NCBI GenBank assembly: GCA_964386705.1
Contig: CAYLTY010000010.1
Location: forward strand, 9,076-73,075
DNA: 64,000 bases
Direction of reading: 5' to 3'
Source of the DNA: AM-0621 sp964386705
GTDB taxonomy: Bacteria; Planctomycetota; Planctomycetia; Planctomycetales; Planctomycetaceae
The translations under genes and the position numbers were made by a program. This document shows positions 34,736 to 43,400 of this stretch, piece by piece (position 1 is the first letter of the stretch; each line of letters opens with the position of its first letter). The notes beneath the pieces were generated by a model, which saw only the letters and a list, made by a program, of their open reading frames with translations, was not told where the DNA came from and made no database searches.

Positions 34736-35812
34736 TCAATCACCGAGGGCTTTCGTCAGATCTTTCAGCGGAACGGCGGCGCCATTCTTGGTCTTACTTT
34801 CTTCCGCCGCCTGGATCAGAGCGAAGATCTCCAATGTCTCCGCAGGCGTGACGGGAGGCTGGCCGCCTTTGAGGAACTTGGCCATCTCGATGGCAAGGCC
34901 TTCGTAGCCGACGTACTTGTCGGTCGTCGGGACGATGCCTTTCACGGGCACGCCGTGACCGTAAATGCCAGCAGGGGAAACGCCTTTCTCTCCGAAGACG
35001 GTTGCGCTGTACTTCACCGCGCCTTCTTTGATGCCGCGATAGGTACCGATGCGGCCGTCCTTCCAGGTCACCGTGAAGCACTCCGCAGACGGGCTTGATG
35101 CGCAGGACACCGATGCGACGCCCGGTCCCATGATAGTCACCAGGGTCTCAATGCTATGAAGCGGACGCGTGAATTTGTCGGCTTCGGGAGCGTTGACAGT
35201 CCAGCCGCCGTAGACGTCACAACCAATGACCTTACCGACCTCAGGATGGTCGCGCATGCCGCTGAAGCCGCCGCTGAAGCGATGCTGAGAACTGCTCCAG
35301 CACGGTGTTTTGGTTTCCTTGGCCAGCTTCAGAATGGCAATCGCATCTTCGGGCGAAGACGCCAGCGGTCGACTGATGAAGAGTCGCTTACCAGCCTTCA
35401 GCACGGGTGTTGCCTGAGCGAGATGCTGGCGGCCATCCATGCTGAAGATCATGACGGCATCACACTTCTTGAGCAGTTCGTCGATCGAGTTGACCATCTC
35501 AATCGGTGGCACGGCGTCTTTAGGATCCTTGGGCTTCTGGTACATGTTCGAGAGCTGTGCTTTCCACTGCTCTTGCAGCTTCTCGCTGTCAGGATAGTCC
35601 GGGCTGATGACTGGATAGGCCGCGACGACTCGCACGCCCGCGAACACACCTTCGGCATGCGGGCGGTTGAGGAACTCGGTGTAGGCCACCGAACCGAAAT
35701 TATCGATTCCCAACAGGCCGACCCGAACTGGTTCGTCCGCCTGAACTCGCCCGACAAGATTGAAGAGCGTCAACGTGGCCAGCAGAAACAGCGTGCGAGC
35801 AATCCGAATCAT
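34736..35812 (-). CDS. Exported Gfo/Idh/MocA-like protein
   Basis: This 358-residue protein has a signal peptide (MIRIARTLFLLATLTLFNLV) and starts at ATG 35812 with GGAG 6 bases upstream; the frame opens 60 bases earlier but without a ribosome site. The fold is Gfo/Idh/MocA: a Rossmann strand VRVGLLGIDNFGS near residue 29, then CDAVMIFSMDGRQHLAQATPVLKAGKRLFI, then SPEDAIAILKLAKETK. The usual E-K-P catalytic motif is replaced by S-R-P (FISRPLA near residue 150). The NAD loop is also atypical, so it may not be a working sugar dehydrogenase. Such exported paralogues are numerous in planctomycetes. It follows a DUF1501 gene across an inverted-repeat element. Confidence 0.83.
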   Translation of the reverse strand: MIRIARTLFLLATLTLFNLVGRVQADEPVRVGLLGIDNFGSVAYTEFLNRPHAEGVFAGVRVVAAYPVISPDYPDSEKLQEQWKAQLSNMYQKPKDPKDAVPPIEMVNSIDELLKKCDAVMIFSMDGRQHLAQATPVLKAGKRLFISRPLASSPEDAIAILKLAKETKTPCWSSSQHRFSGGFSGMRDHPEVGKVIGCDVYGGWTVNAPEADKFTRPLHSIETLVTIMGPGVASVSCASSPSAECFTVTWKDGRIGTYRGIKEGAVKYSATVFGEKGVSPAGIYGHGVPVKGIVPTTDKYVGYEGLAIEMAKFLKGGQPPVTPAETLEIFALIQAAEESKTKNGAAVPLKDLTKALGD

Positions 35813-35844
35813 GAAGCGCTCCTGAAGCTGAATGAAAATGAAAA

Positions 35845-35943
35845 AGCCACGCGTGGAACACTGATGAAACACAGATAAAAGGAACTCAAGCCAGTTGTCT
35901 GCTCGTTCCTGATCTGCGTTTCATCAGTGTTTCATCCGTGGCT
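35845..35943. repeat. Intergenic inverted-repeat element (32-bp arms)
   Basis: The arms 35845-35876 and 35912-35943 match in inverted orientation at 28 of 32 positions, with a 35-base loop that contains a further short stem (AGGAAC with GTTCCT). The arm core reads AACACTGATGAAAC. Similar GATGAAACAC-type palindromes recur in many planctomycete genomes by my recollection. It sits between two same-strand genes and may act as a terminator or as a small non-autonomous repeat. Confidence 0.7.
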
Positions 35944-35965
35944 GAAAAGCTGCGAAGTCGTCGTG

Positions 35966-37270
35966 TCAGATCAGGGCTTTGATCGGATCGCCGTTCTCAA
36001 TCATGTAGACGGGCCGACCCGCCTGATTGACGAGTTGTGCCTTGTGGTCAAGACCTAGCGTGACGAAGAGAGTGGCCATCAAGTCCTGTGGAGTGATCGG
36101 ATCGGTGGCCGGACGGGTCAGTTTGGAATCGGACTCGCCGATCACCTGTCCCATGCGGAGGCCACCACCAGCCAGTGCGAGCGTACTGAGCGGTGCCCAG
36201 TGATCGCGGCCAGCATTTCGGTTGATGCGGGGCGTGCGGCCGAACTCACCGCTGATCACGAGCAGAATGTCATCCTGCAGACCACGATCATGGAGGTCTT
36301 CCAGGAATGCGCCGACGGCTCGATCTAGTTGCGGAGCACGCTGATTCATGGCTCGCTGAATCGTGCCGTGCATGTCCCAGCCGCCGTAGTTCAGAGTGAC
36401 GAAACCGCAACCGGCCTCGCACAGCCGACGGGCCACCAGCATCTGCTCGCCCAGATCTTTGCCGTACTTGTCCCGGGTCTTGGCGTCCTCCTTGCGGACA
36501 TCGAATGCTTCAGGAGCGTTGCCGAGGATCAGATTGAAGGCCTGTTGCTCGAACGCATCAAGGCCATTCATCAGGCCGGTTCGGTCGGCGTCACGCTGGA
36601 AACGGTCGAAGCCTTCCAGTAACCCGCGACGATCCGCCAGTCGATCGGTGGTCGTGCGGACTGTCATGTTGTTGCGACCTTCGGACGACGTCCCGAAGGG
36701 TGCGTAGGCCGTGCCGAGGAAGGCCGGGCCGTCGGAACCGATGGAACTCAGCCGCACGTAGGTCGGCATGCCAGTTTCAGAATGGTTGGCTCCCCTGATC
36801 TTCGCCGTGATCGATCCGATCGATGGCCGGGTTGGCTGGCCACCGTTGTCGATGGCCTTGTTGTCGTAGCCCGTCATCAGGAAGTGCGTGCCGCCGCCGT
36901 GACCGCTATTTGTGTGAGCGAAGGAACGCACGAAAGCCATTTTGTCGGCGTGCTGAGCCATCCGTTCAAAGTTGCCGCCGAGCGTGACGCCCGGCAGTTT
37001 CGTCTGCACTTCACCCGTCACGCTGCGGTATTCGACGGGAGCTGACATCTTCGGATCAAAAGTCTCCACATGTGTTGGGCCACCGCCTAACCACAGCCAG
37101 ACAATCGACTTGTTGCGAACGGGCAGCCCTGAGTTGGCCGCCTGTGCTTTCGCTGCCAGCAGACTCGGCAGACTAAGGCCAGCCAGCCCCAAAGTGCCGA
37201 CCTTCAGAAAATCGCGGCGCGTGGTTCCGCCACAATCACGAGAGCGGCGCAAACCTTGAATTGTCAGCAT
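35966..37270 (-). CDS. DUF1501 family protein (first copy)
   Basis: This 434-residue protein starts at ATG 37270 (AAAAGGA 8 bases upstream; the frame opens 36 bases earlier). It has a Tat signal (TTRRDFLKVG, Arg-Arg at 18-19), so it is exported folded. DUF1501 features are IVWLWLGGGPTHVETFDPK near residue 55, HGGGTHFLMTGY near 125, LNYGGWDMHG near 300, and VISGEFGRTPRIN near 344. The fold is related to alkaline phosphatase/sulfatase, with conserved Asp/His residues suggesting a metal site. Family members usually sit beside PSCyt1/PSD1 proteins, but no such partner is adjacent here. It precedes the exported Gfo/Idh-like gene. Confidence 0.9.
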   Translation of the reverse strand: MLTIQGLRRSRDCGGTTRRDFLKVGTLGLAGLSLPSLLAAKAQAANSGLPVRNKSIVWLWLGGGPTHVETFDPKMSAPVEYRSVTGEVQTKLPGVTLGGNFERMAQHADKMAFVRSFAHTNSGHGGGTHFLMTGYDNKAIDNGGQPTRPSIGSITAKIRGANHSETGMPTYVRLSSIGSDGPAFLGTAYAPFGTSSEGRNNMTVRTTTDRLADRRGLLEGFDRFQRDADRTGLMNGLDAFEQQAFNLILGNAPEAFDVRKEDAKTRDKYGKDLGEQMLVARRLCEAGCGFVTLNYGGWDMHGTIQRAMNQRAPQLDRAVGAFLEDLHDRGLQDDILLVISGEFGRTPRINRNAGRDHWAPLSTLALAGGGLRMGQVIGESDSKLTRPATDPITPQDLMATLFVTLGLDHKAQLVNQAGRPVYMIENGDPIKALI

Positions 37271-37591
37271 GGCTTTGGTCCTTTTCGAGGAAATCAGGTC
37301 AAGCACACAGCGACTGATGCGACAGGATGAGTCAACAAACTGGATTCGATAGTCGTAATTAAAGTGCCATCAAGCACAACTTGCATTGGAATTTGCCGAT
37401 GCGTTGTCTAAAGCACAAGTGGTTTTTACCGCTATTGAGAGAATTCCAAACTCGCTTGTGGCAAGTCGAAGCGTCCACAAGAATCATTACCGCTCTGGAT
37501 CAGCCGAACTTGAGAAGTTGAGCTAGTCTGGTCGATGCTCTGGAGAGGCATTGCGTGAGGATGAATCGCCCGTTTTTCACTTGAGGTAAAC
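37271..37591. other. 321-bp divergent gap
   Basis: This lies between a minus-strand DUF1501 gene and a plus-strand ferredoxin gene, so it should hold two promoters. I see only weak matches and no hairpin or coding frame worth listing. The ferredoxin ribosome site (GAGGT, 4 bases before ATG 37592) is at its end. Confidence 0.4.
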
Positions 37592-37981
37592 ATGGCCAAG
37601 CAAGGCGCGCGTAAGAAGCTCCCCAAAGAAGTTGCGGTCATCAACGCTGACAATTGCACGGGTTGCGAGTCGTGCCTCGAAGTTTGCCCGGTGGACTGCA
37701 TCCAGAAGGTGCCCGGCGAGTCGATCTCCTGTCTGCAAAGTTTTTGCGAGATCGACGTTGAGCGTTGCGTGGGCTGCGAAGTCTGCGTGCACATCCCCGG
37801 AAAGAAGTCCGATCCTTACGAATTAACAGTTTGCCCGTGGGACGCGATCGAAATGGTCCCGACAGTGGACGTTGCCTGGCACGTCGCGAATAAGGGTGGG
37901 CCGGAAGAGTACATCCGCGAAAACTGGGAACGCGTGGTGGAACCTGCAATCCGCATGTCGGAACTTGCGGCAGCCCAGTGA
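37592..37981 (+). CDS. Ferredoxin with two [4Fe-4S] motifs
   Basis: This 129-residue soluble protein has a classic cluster motif CTGCESCLEVCP near residue 22 and a second CVGCEVC near residue 60, whose fourth Cys (VCPWDAI) lies beyond a 15-residue insertion. The insertion and the extra cysteines between the clusters (ISCLQSFC) set it apart from small 2[4Fe-4S] ferredoxins. A 35-residue C-terminal tail follows. GAGGT lies 4 bases before the ATG. It stands 63 bp before the DUF1592 gene on the same strand. It probably carries electrons in the cytoplasm; the partner is unknown. Confidence 0.88.
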   Translation: MAKQGARKKLPKEVAVINADNCTGCESCLEVCPVDCIQKVPGESISCLQSFCEIDVERCVGCEVCVHIPGKKSDPYELTVCPWDAIEMVPTVDVAWHVANKGGPEEYIRENWERVVEPAIRMSELAAAQ

Positions 37982-38044
37982 CATCAGCAGTGGACGCCGT
38001 CGGGAGTGGAGTTCTCTGCAAAAAGTTCGCATTGAGTCTCCCAC

Positions 38045-40774
38045 ATGGCTCCACGTTCTTCGATTTCTTCCGTCTGTCCGGAGTGCGGCTTTCGATTCAA
38101 GGTCGATAGCAAGTACGCCGGTCGTCGTGCGCGCTGCCCGCGTGAAGAATGTGGGACCACCTTTCAGATTCCCGCCGCTCAAGAAGAACCGCATCGGCTG
38201 AGCGATCTGGACGAGACTCAACGAGTATCTGGGCCTCGCACTGCTGGTTCCAAAGCGAAGACTCCGGTTCGGCGAGCGATCGCGCCACGAGCAGAGGCAA
38301 CTGCGGATGATCACGTTGACCTCGAGGCACGCGATGTGAGTTCCCGCCGCTCGCGTTCATCTGCTGCATCGACGCGGCGTGCGGTGAAAGCGAAGTCGTC
38401 GCCGCTGAAGGCTTTGAACCGTGACTGGTTCCTGAAGCGTTGGCCAATGCTGGTCGGCGTTGGTTGCCTGCTGTTGGCTGGCCTAGGTCTGGCGTTCGCC
38501 CCGCGTGGTACTCGCACAGCGGACGGTCGAGTGATCCCCGTCGCTGAAGCCGTGGTGGTGAAGCCGGACCTCTTCAAGACTCAAGTACAGCCGTTCGTGC
38601 AGAAGCACTGTGTGGAGTGCCACTCGAAGGAAGACGCGGAAGGCGGGATTGATCTCACCAAGTACGAGAACCCGGACACCTTCATCAAGGGCGACGCGCG
38701 GAAGACTTGGGAGAAGGTGCTGGCGATGCTCGAGATCGGGGCGATGCCGCCGCCCGACTCGCCTCAACCCGAAATCAAAGACAAAGAGGCGGTCGTTGCC
38801 TGGTTGAACGACAAGCTGTTCAACCTCGACTGCAATATGATCAGCGATCCGGGCCGAGTCACCATCCGCCGCCTGAATCGCGCCGAGTACAACAACACCG
38901 TTCGCGACTTGCTGGGCGTGAACTTTCAGCCGGCCGATGATTTTCCATCCGACGATGTTGGCTACGGCTTCGACAACATCGGCGATGTGCTGTCGCTTAC
39001 GCCGTTGCTGATGGAGAAGTACCTCGACGCTGCGGAGAAGATCACCGACCAGGCGATCCCCGTCAGCAGCGGCAAGCCCAACAAACAGCACTTCGCCGCG
39101 AAGGCACTGAAGACGAACGGTAAGTTCGAGATCATGGACGATGGCTTCTACGGGCTGATTTCGGCAGGTTCGGTGTACTTCGACTACGAGGCCAAGACTG
39201 ACGGCGTCTATACCATTTCGATTATCGCGAAAGCTCAGCAGCACGGCAAAGACCTCGCGCACATGGATCTGCAGGTCGACAACAAGTTGCAGAAGGGCTT
39301 CGACGTCCGCGGCAACATGCGCACCAACGACTACGGCCATCAGATGCCTCTGAAGGCTGGCACTCATCGCATTAACGTCGAATTCACGAACGATTTCTGG
39401 GAACGTGACAAGGGCGACCGCAATTTGTACGTCAGCCAGATCGATGTGATCGCGCCGGCAATTGTGCCCCCTCTAACTGGCTTCGTGTCGACCCGTCCCG
39501 GCAACGGTAAGTCGGTGCACGACGCCGCTGTCGAGGTACTGAAGCCGTTCGTGACGCGTGCTTTTCGACGACCGGGCACGGATGACGAACTCAGCAAGTT
39601 CGTGGCGATCACCGAAGCCGCCGTCAAAGATGGTGAGCCGTTTGATCGAGCGATTCAATACGCCGTGCAAGGCGTGTTGATCTCGCCCTCCTTCCTGTTC
39701 CGCGTTGAGACCGATGCGAAACCGAACGATCCTCGCGCCGAACACGTCGTGACGGATTACGAATTGGCGTCGCGAGTGTCCTACTTCGTGTGGAGCAGTA
39801 TGCCTGACCAGGAATTGTTTGATCTGGCTTCGCGCGGCGAGCTTCGCAAGCCGGAGATTCTGGATCAGCAGGTCAAGCGGATGCTGAAGGACTCGAAGTC
39901 ACGAGCCCTGGCCGACAACTTCGCCGCGCAATGGCTCAACCTGCGGAGCCTTGATGAGTTCGAAGCCGACACCAAGCTGTTCCCCGAGTTCTCCTCGCAA
40001 CTGCGTGACGACATGCGGGCCGAAACTTTGCTGGTTTTTGAATCGATCGTGAAAGAAGACCGCAGCATTCTGGATTTCCTGGATGCGGATTTCACGTTCG
40101 TCAATCCGCGACTGGCCAAGCTGTACGGTCTGCCCGCGCCGAAGGCGGACAAGTTTGAGAAGGTGCCGCTCAATGTGTCTCAGCGTGCGGGTGTGCTCAC
40201 ACACGCCAGCATCCTGACGCTGACCTCGAACCCCGATCGCACGTCGCCGGTGAAACGTGGTAAGTGGATCATGGAGAATATTCTCGGTACTCCGCCGCCA
40301 CCTCCACCGCCCAACGTGCCAGACTTGGAAGAGACGTCCAAGGCCCGGCCTGAAGCGTCACTCCGCGAGGCGTTGGCCGTGCATCGCGAAAGTCCGGTTT
40401 GTGCGTCCTGTCACACAACGATGGACGTGCTGGGTTTCGGGTTTGAGAACTTCAATGCGATTGGACAGTGGCGTGACCGTGATGGCACTCATCCGGTGGA
40501 TGCCTCAGGAACGCTGCCGTCGGGCGAATCGTTCAAGAGTGCCGTGGAACTGGTGCGTATCTTGAAGGGGCGTCAAAAACAGTTCAGCCGGACGTTGTCC
40601 GAAAAACTTTTGACTTATGCGTTAGGCCGCGGATTGGAATACTATGACCGCTGCGCCGTCGACGAAGTGATGAAGCGGCTCGATGGCCAGAATCACAAGT
40701 TTTCGGCCATGATTCTTGGTATTGTGAACAGTCGACCGTTCCAGCAGCGTCGAGGTGACGGCGAACGGGATTAG
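38045..40774 (+). CDS. Zinc-ribbon/membrane/cytochrome DUF1587-DUF1592-DUF1588-DUF1585 protein
   Basis: This 909-residue protein has an unusual N-terminus. A zinc ribbon (C11, C14, C31, C36) is followed by a basic low-complexity linker, then a single membrane helix (WPMLVGVGCLLLAGLGLAF, near 137-155). The outer part has haem c motif CVECH (189-193), DUF1587 (about 272-340), DUF1595 (RAFRRPGTDDELSKF, near 498), DUF1592 (about 570-700), DUF1588 (about 715-810, including a proline run PPPPPPPN and CASCH at 786-790) and DUF1585 at the end (SEKLLTYALGRGLEYYD). Two CxxCH motifs mean two haems are possible. The ribbon end is inside the cell and the cytochrome outside. It precedes a DUF1552 gene by 34 bp, the standard pairing. 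Confidence 0.9.
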   Translation: MAPRSSISSVCPECGFRFKVDSKYAGRRARCPREECGTTFQIPAAQEEPHRLSDLDETQRVSGPRTAGSKAKTPVRRAIAPRAEATADDHVDLEARDVSSRRSRSSAASTRRAVKAKSSPLKALNRDWFLKRWPMLVGVGCLLLAGLGLAFAPRGTRTADGRVIPVAEAVVVKPDLFKTQVQPFVQKHCVECHSKEDAEGGIDLTKYENPDTFIKGDARKTWEKVLAMLEIGAMPPPDSPQPEIKDKEAVVAWLNDKLFNLDCNMISDPGRVTIRRLNRAEYNNTVRDLLGVNFQPADDFPSDDVGYGFDNIGDVLSLTPLLMEKYLDAAEKITDQAIPVSSGKPNKQHFAAKALKTNGKFEIMDDGFYGLISAGSVYFDYEAKTDGVYTISIIAKAQQHGKDLAHMDLQVDNKLQKGFDVRGNMRTNDYGHQMPLKAGTHRINVEFTNDFWERDKGDRNLYVSQIDVIAPAIVPPLTGFVSTRPGNGKSVHDAAVEVLKPFVTRAFRRPGTDDELSKFVAITEAAVKDGEPFDRAIQYAVQGVLISPSFLFRVETDAKPNDPRAEHVVTDYELASRVSYFVWSSMPDQELFDLASRGELRKPEILDQQVKRMLKDSKSRALADNFAAQWLNLRSLDEFEADTKLFPEFSSQLRDDMRAETLLVFESIVKEDRSILDFLDADFTFVNPRLAKLYGLPAPKADKFEKVPLNVSQRAGVLTHASILTLTSNPDRTSPVKRGKWIMENILGTPPPPPPPNVPDLEETSKARPEASLREALAVHRESPVCASCHTTMDVLGFGFENFNAIGQWRDRDGTHPVDASGTLPSGESFKSAVELVRILKGRQKQFSRTLSEKLLTYALGRGLEYYDRCAVDEVMKRLDGQNHKFSAMILGIVNSRPFQQRRGDGERD

Positions 40775-40808
40775 TGTCGGATCATTCGGAAGCGTTGAGG
40801 GATCTCAC

Positions 40809-42167
40809 ATGCCTGCATTCATTTCGCGAACACAGCCGATGGCTCGCCGCACGTTTCTGCGCGGGGCCAGTGCCCTGATGGGCTTGCCGCTGCTCAACGC
40901 GATGTTGCCCGTGAATGGCTTGGCTGCAGGACCGACATCGTCCGCTGCTCCGTTGCGAATGGGGTTCGTGTTCTTCCCCAACGGGGCAATTATGCCCAGT
41001 TGGACACCTTCTTCAGCGGGTGAAGATTACAAGCTGTCTGAGACTCTGCAGCCGCTGAACCCGTTCAAGTCGGACCTGCTCGTGCTGTCTGGTCTTGGTC
41101 AGGACAAGGGGCGGGCTCACGGTGACGGTCCGGGCGACCATGCTCGTTCCGCAGCGACATTTCTCACCGGGATGCACCCGGTCAAGACGTCCGGCGCTGA
41201 CATCAAGGTCGGCGTTTCGGTCGATCAGATTGCCGCGCAAGTTGTCGGCAAGGACACGCGCTTCCCGTCGCTGGAACTCGGCTTGGAAGGGGGGCGTACT
41301 TCCGGCAATTGCGACTCGGGATATAGCTGCGCGTACTCGTCAACGATTTCCTGGAAGTCGCCGACCACTCCCATGTCGAAGGAAGTGAACCCGGCCCTGG
41401 TCTTCGAGCGACTCTTCGGCTCCGGCAGTGAATCTCCGGAACAACGAGCCAAGCGCGCCAAGTACCGCCGCAGCATCCTCGACACCGTGGCCGGTGATGC
41501 GAGCAACCTGAAAGAAAAGCTCGGACAGACCGACCGTCGTAAGCTCGACGAGTATTTCACGAGTGTTCGCGAGATCGAACAACGTATCGAGCAGGCCGAG
41601 AAGGAAGCTCAGCAGGCGAAGCCGGACTTTGAAATTCCAACTGGCATCCCGAAGGACACCACCGAGCACATGCGGTTGATGTATGACCTGCTGGTGCTGT
41701 CGTTCCGCACGAACTCAACCCGAGTCGCCACCTACATGCTCGCCAACGAAGGCAGCAACCGCAGCTATCCGCAAGCGGGGGTTAGCGCTGGCCACCATCA
41801 GCTCTCGCATCACAAGAACGAAGAAAAGCCGATCGCGCAGATTCGCAAGATCGACCTCTATCTCGTCGAGCAGTTCGCTTACTTCTTGAAGAAGATGAAA
41901 GAGACACCGGAAGGCGAAGGCTCATTGCTCGATCATTCCATGATCGTGTTCGGCTCCGGGCTGGGCGACGGCAACCGCCACGACCACGGCAGCTTGCCCG
42001 TCGTACTCGCTGGTAAGGGTAGCGGAACGATCAAGACCGGCAGCCACATCCGCCTCTCCAATGAAACTCCGCTCAACAACCTGTTCCTGTCGATGTTGCA
42101 CCGAGTCGGTAGCAAAGACGAACGCTTCGGCGACAGCACGGGCGAGCTGAAGGTGATCGACGCGTAG
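40809..42167 (+). CDS. DUF1552 family protein
   Basis: This 452-residue protein starts at ATG 40809 with GAGGGAT 5 bases upstream (the frame opens 54 bases earlier). Its N-terminus has a Tat signal (MARRTFLRGASALMG, Arg-Arg near 13-14). The DUF1552 features are LRMGFVFFPNGAIMPSWTP near residue 53, DHARSAATFLTG near 113, and MIVFGSGLGDGNRHDHGSLP near 379. The fold is related to the DUF1501/alkaline-phosphatase group. It lies 34 bp after the DUF1592 cytochrome gene and is almost certainly co-expressed. The pair is typical of planctomycetes; its function is unproven. Confidence 0.92.
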   Translation: MPAFISRTQPMARRTFLRGASALMGLPLLNAMLPVNGLAAGPTSSAAPLRMGFVFFPNGAIMPSWTPSSAGEDYKLSETLQPLNPFKSDLLVLSGLGQDKGRAHGDGPGDHARSAATFLTGMHPVKTSGADIKVGVSVDQIAAQVVGKDTRFPSLELGLEGGRTSGNCDSGYSCAYSSTISWKSPTTPMSKEVNPALVFERLFGSGSESPEQRAKRAKYRRSILDTVAGDASNLKEKLGQTDRRKLDEYFTSVREIEQRIEQAEKEAQQAKPDFEIPTGIPKDTTEHMRLMYDLLVLSFRTNSTRVATYMLANEGSNRSYPQAGVSAGHHQLSHHKNEEKPIAQIRKIDLYLVEQFAYFLKKMKETPEGEGSLLDHSMIVFGSGLGDGNRHDHGSLPVVLAGKGSGTIKTGSHIRLSNETPLNNLFLSMLHRVGSKDERFGDSTGELKVIDA

Positions 42168-42176
42168 GACCTCACT

Positions 42177-42263
42177 CCGCAGAGTTTGAAACGCAGAACG
42201 CGCCAGCCGCGGTGACGTTGAGGTAGCTCTCCGCGTTCTCTGCAACCTCAGTGGGCTCTGCGG
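42177..42263. repeat. Inverted-repeat element (CGCAGAG type)
   Basis: CCGCAGAG (42177-42184) pairs with CTCTGCGG (42256-42263), and inside it ACGCAGAACGCG (42191-42202) pairs imperfectly with CGCGTTCTCTGC (42232-42243). The motif resembles the ACGCAGAG/GCGTTCTCTGC repeats scattered in many bacterial genomes. It lies between convergent genes. Confidence 0.5.
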
Positions 42264-42276
42264 TTCAAGAATTGAA

Positions 42277-42292
42277 TCGATCAGTTGATCGA
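42277..42292 (+). terminator. Short palindromic stem near the end of a convergent pair
   Basis: TCGATCA and TGATCGA form a 7-bp perfect stem with a 2-base centre, followed by CTTCTTTA. It lies 110 bp after the DUF1552 stop. The tight loop and weak T-run make it a low-confidence terminator. Confidence 0.3.
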
Positions 42293-42297
42293 CTTCT

Positions 42298-43206
42298 TTA
42301 CCGAGCCGCCGACTTCAGCCAGTCCAGATAGGGCTGTTGATCGAGCGAAAACATCTGCATGTGATCGGCTTGGGGTACAACGACAACCGCGGCGTGAGAG
42401 CCAATCGCGGTCGCGACCTCTTCCGCCTCTTGAGTTGTCGCGCGCTGATCAATACCGGCTGCGACGATCGTGACCGGTAGGCTTCTCGGGAAGTTGGAAG
42501 CTGCGTTGAGCGGGGAGATCTCATGCCAGTAGGGCAGTTTGATTTCTGCAGCCAATCGCAGGTTCCACCAAGCCAACTCCGCCAGCAGCGGTGGCAAGCG
42601 TAGTCGCAGTCGCTGTTGAACCGCCGTCGCCAGATCGCGATAGGGGCATTCCAGCAGCCAACCCGAAACGTCCGTCTCCAGTTCTGGCGCCGCGAAGATA
42701 CTGGAAGCGGCACTAAGCGAACCGGCCCAGACAAGCAGTGGTTGAGTCGGGCAGCGCTGCTTCAGTTCTCTCACCGCAGCGATTACGTCGTGCTGCGCGG
42801 AATATCCAAAATCGTTGCGGTCGCCGGTTGAATCACCGTGAGCCCTGACGGTGACGGTGACGGTGAGCACCGAGCAGTGGGCAGTGAGCAGGAACTTCAG
42901 TTCTTCGAGGCGACTCGATCGCGAGGCCTGGTTGCCATGCAGCAGGACGACCGCAGGCTGAGAGATCTCACCCTGAAAGAACCAGGCGCCGAGTTCTTCG
43001 TGATCGCTTGTCCGCAATCTGACTTGCTCACCAACGTGCCCAGGAATGTCAGGCAGCGGTTCCTCAAACGGTCGCCGGGCGCGAGCCGTGAGTTCATCCA
43101 CCGCTGCCAGTACTCCGAATGTCCAGACAATGGCGGAGACGGCGAGTAGGCAGAGCATCATCCTCAGCCAGCGGCGACGGCGAGGTGCAGGTGTACGGTC
43201 TGCCAT
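42298..43206 (-). CDS. Alpha/beta hydrolase, membrane-anchored
   Basis: This 302-residue protein starts at ATG 43206 (GAGGT 9 bases upstream). A basic N-terminus and helix (MMLCLLAVSAIVWTFGVLAA, near 15-35) anchor it or act as a signal. The fold is alpha/beta hydrolase: PAVVLLHGNQAS near residue 86 (oxyanion hole), the nucleophile elbow as AGSLS near 161, Asp in VAAGIDQRA near 255, and His in QADHMQMF near 280. The elbow has Ala and Ser where Gly is usual. The strand before the conserved HGDS reads LTVTVTVRAHGDS, where most relatives have a DYRGHG-like sequence. The cause is a hexanucleotide repeat in the DNA. It is divergent from the TolC-like gene. Confidence 0.82.
   Translation of the reverse strand: MADRTPAPRRRRWLRMMLCLLAVSAIVWTFGVLAAVDELTARARRPFEEPLPDIPGHVGEQVRLRTSDHEELGAWFFQGEISQPAVVLLHGNQASRSSRLEELKFLLTAHCSVLTVTVTVRAHGDSTGDRNDFGYSAQHDVIAAVRELKQRCPTQPLLVWAGSLSAASSIFAAPELETDVSGWLLECPYRDLATAVQQRLRLRLPPLLAELAWWNLRLAAEIKLPYWHEISPLNAASNFPRSLPVTIVAAGIDQRATTQEAEEVATAIGSHAAVVVVPQADHMQMFSLDQQPYLDWLKSAAR
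42846..42863. repeat. Hexanucleotide tandem repeat inside the hydrolase gene
   Basis: Three perfect copies of TGACGG lie in a row, with partial copies on both sides. On the coding strand they encode Thr-Val pairs (TVTVTV). The repeat falls at a conserved strand-to-loop position of the alpha/beta hydrolase fold and may vary in length between strains. Confidence 0.6.
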
Positions 43207-43400
43207 GCTCAAAAACCTCAGTGCGGACAGGGAGAGCGAACAATTTTGCTCACCGGCGGCGAATTTACGCCGCAATCTCAACGCAACCCGCAGGATCCGG
43301 ACAATCGCTCAAGTCAACGTATCCGGCAAGTCGAAAGCAACGAGGAGAGACGTTGTGAATACGGGGCCGGTCTACGTCTGCCTCAAGTCCCAACTGGTGG

